Part shown: positions 5,233-5,458 of the stretch, piece after piece
How the letters are laid out: the number at the start of each line of letters is the position of its first letter
Position numbering within the stretch: the stretch's first letter is position 1
Source: Eubacterium sp.
GTDB lineage: Bacteria; Bacillota; Clostridia; Lachnospirales; Lachnospiraceae
Assembly: GCA_003520145.1 (NCBI GenBank)
Contig: DOVJ01000199.1
Span: forward strand, 1 to 5,458
Reading direction: 5' to 3'
DNA: 5,458 nt
The notes under the pieces: generated by a model
What the model was told of the DNA's origin: nothing
The model's database searches: none
What the model saw: the letters and a program-made list of their open reading frames with translations, nothing else
Translations under genes and position numbers: made by a program

Positions 5233-5416
5233 GATTCACTTGCATTCTCTTAGGCAGCGGGATTGAGTGAAACTTGATTTTTCGCTGCTTTTTTTGGCTC
5301 TCTAGACTCCTTTTGGACAGCGGGATTTGAGAAAAACATGATTTTCGCTGCTTTTTTCGAGCCCCCAGACTCTTTTTAGGCAGCGAGATTAGAGAAAATC
5401 TTGATTTCCGCTGCTT
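5191..5416 (+). repeat. Tandem array of four 62-63-bp hairpin units
   Basis: Four units start near 5191, 5254, 5317 and 5380. Each reads roughly CAGCGGGATTTGAGAAAA, then TGATTT, then CGCTGC, followed by a T-run of 6-7 bases in the first three. CAGCG and CGCTG at the ends of each unit pair, and in unit 1 the stem is AGCAGCGG/CCGCTGCT. The 21-22-bp stretches between hairpins are also related to each other (for example AGACTC followed by T-rich sequence), so this is a diverged minisatellite and not a CRISPR array. Unit 4 has a G-to-A change in the stem and a broken T-run. Every hairpin is oriented as a plus-strand terminator. A 13-nt match to the unit start also occurs at 4908-4920, on the far side of the palindrome. 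Confidence 0.85.
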
Positions 5417-5458
5417 ATTGCTTTTTTGTTGTGGCAATCCCTCAGTGTGACGCACTCC

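Noticed and set aside
5191..5416. CRISPR array
   Set aside because: The intervening stretches resemble each other, the repeats are diverged and internally hairpinned, and no cas genes are nearby.
5189..5455. Basic repeat-containing reading frame on the minus strand across the hairpin array
   Set aside because: The 63-bp period keeps the frame open by chance. There is no visible ribosome-binding site, the start is only a GTG at the window edge, and the last unit is read in a shifted frame.

Overview
The window looks like chromosome of a low-to-moderate GC Gram-positive anaerobe, most likely a clostridium of the Lachnospiraceae type. The basis is the infC-rpmI order with a terminator-type leader, strong purine-rich Shine-Dalgarno sites, sigma-A-like promoters, and a thioredoxin reductase of the clostridial kind that lacks pyridine-nucleotide motifs. 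The genus cannot be fixed from the sequence alone.

Layout. (1) Positions 1-830, minus strand: the start of rpmI (ribosomal protein L35, cut by the left edge), infC (initiation factor IF-3, best read from a non-canonical ATT start), and upstream a leader of about 150 nt with an attenuator-like terminator, driven by a near-consensus promoter at 802-830. (2) Positions 851-3158, minus strand: a two-gene ABC exporter-like operon, ATPase then a 12-segment permease, overlapping by 8 bp. (3) Positions 3159-3294: a compact divergent promoter region with two back-to-back promoters and an 18-bp palindrome just downstream of the rightward -10 box. (4) Positions 3295-4904, plus strand: a tight redox operon encoding a thioredoxin reductase-like flavoprotein, a thioredoxin with a CNPC active site, and an OhrR-type MarR regulator. 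(5) Positions 4905-5458: no convincing gene. This tract holds a 51-bp direct duplication, a 177-bp imperfect palindrome, and four tandem 62-63-bp units that each fold into a terminator-like hairpin.

How the genes fit together. The most interesting unit is the redox operon. The reductase keeps its FAD motifs and CATC redox centre but has lost the NADPH-binding signatures. It therefore resembles the ferredoxin-dependent flavin thioredoxin reductases (FFTR) of clostridia rather than NADPH-dependent TrxB. It would pass electrons to the adjacent thioredoxin. The third gene keeps the peroxide-sensing Cys and both partner Tyr residues of OhrR, and the palindrome at the operon promoter is a natural binding site for it. 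The inference is an autoregulated, peroxide-inducible thioredoxin system in which the usual OhrR target, the peroxidase ohr, is absent from this window.
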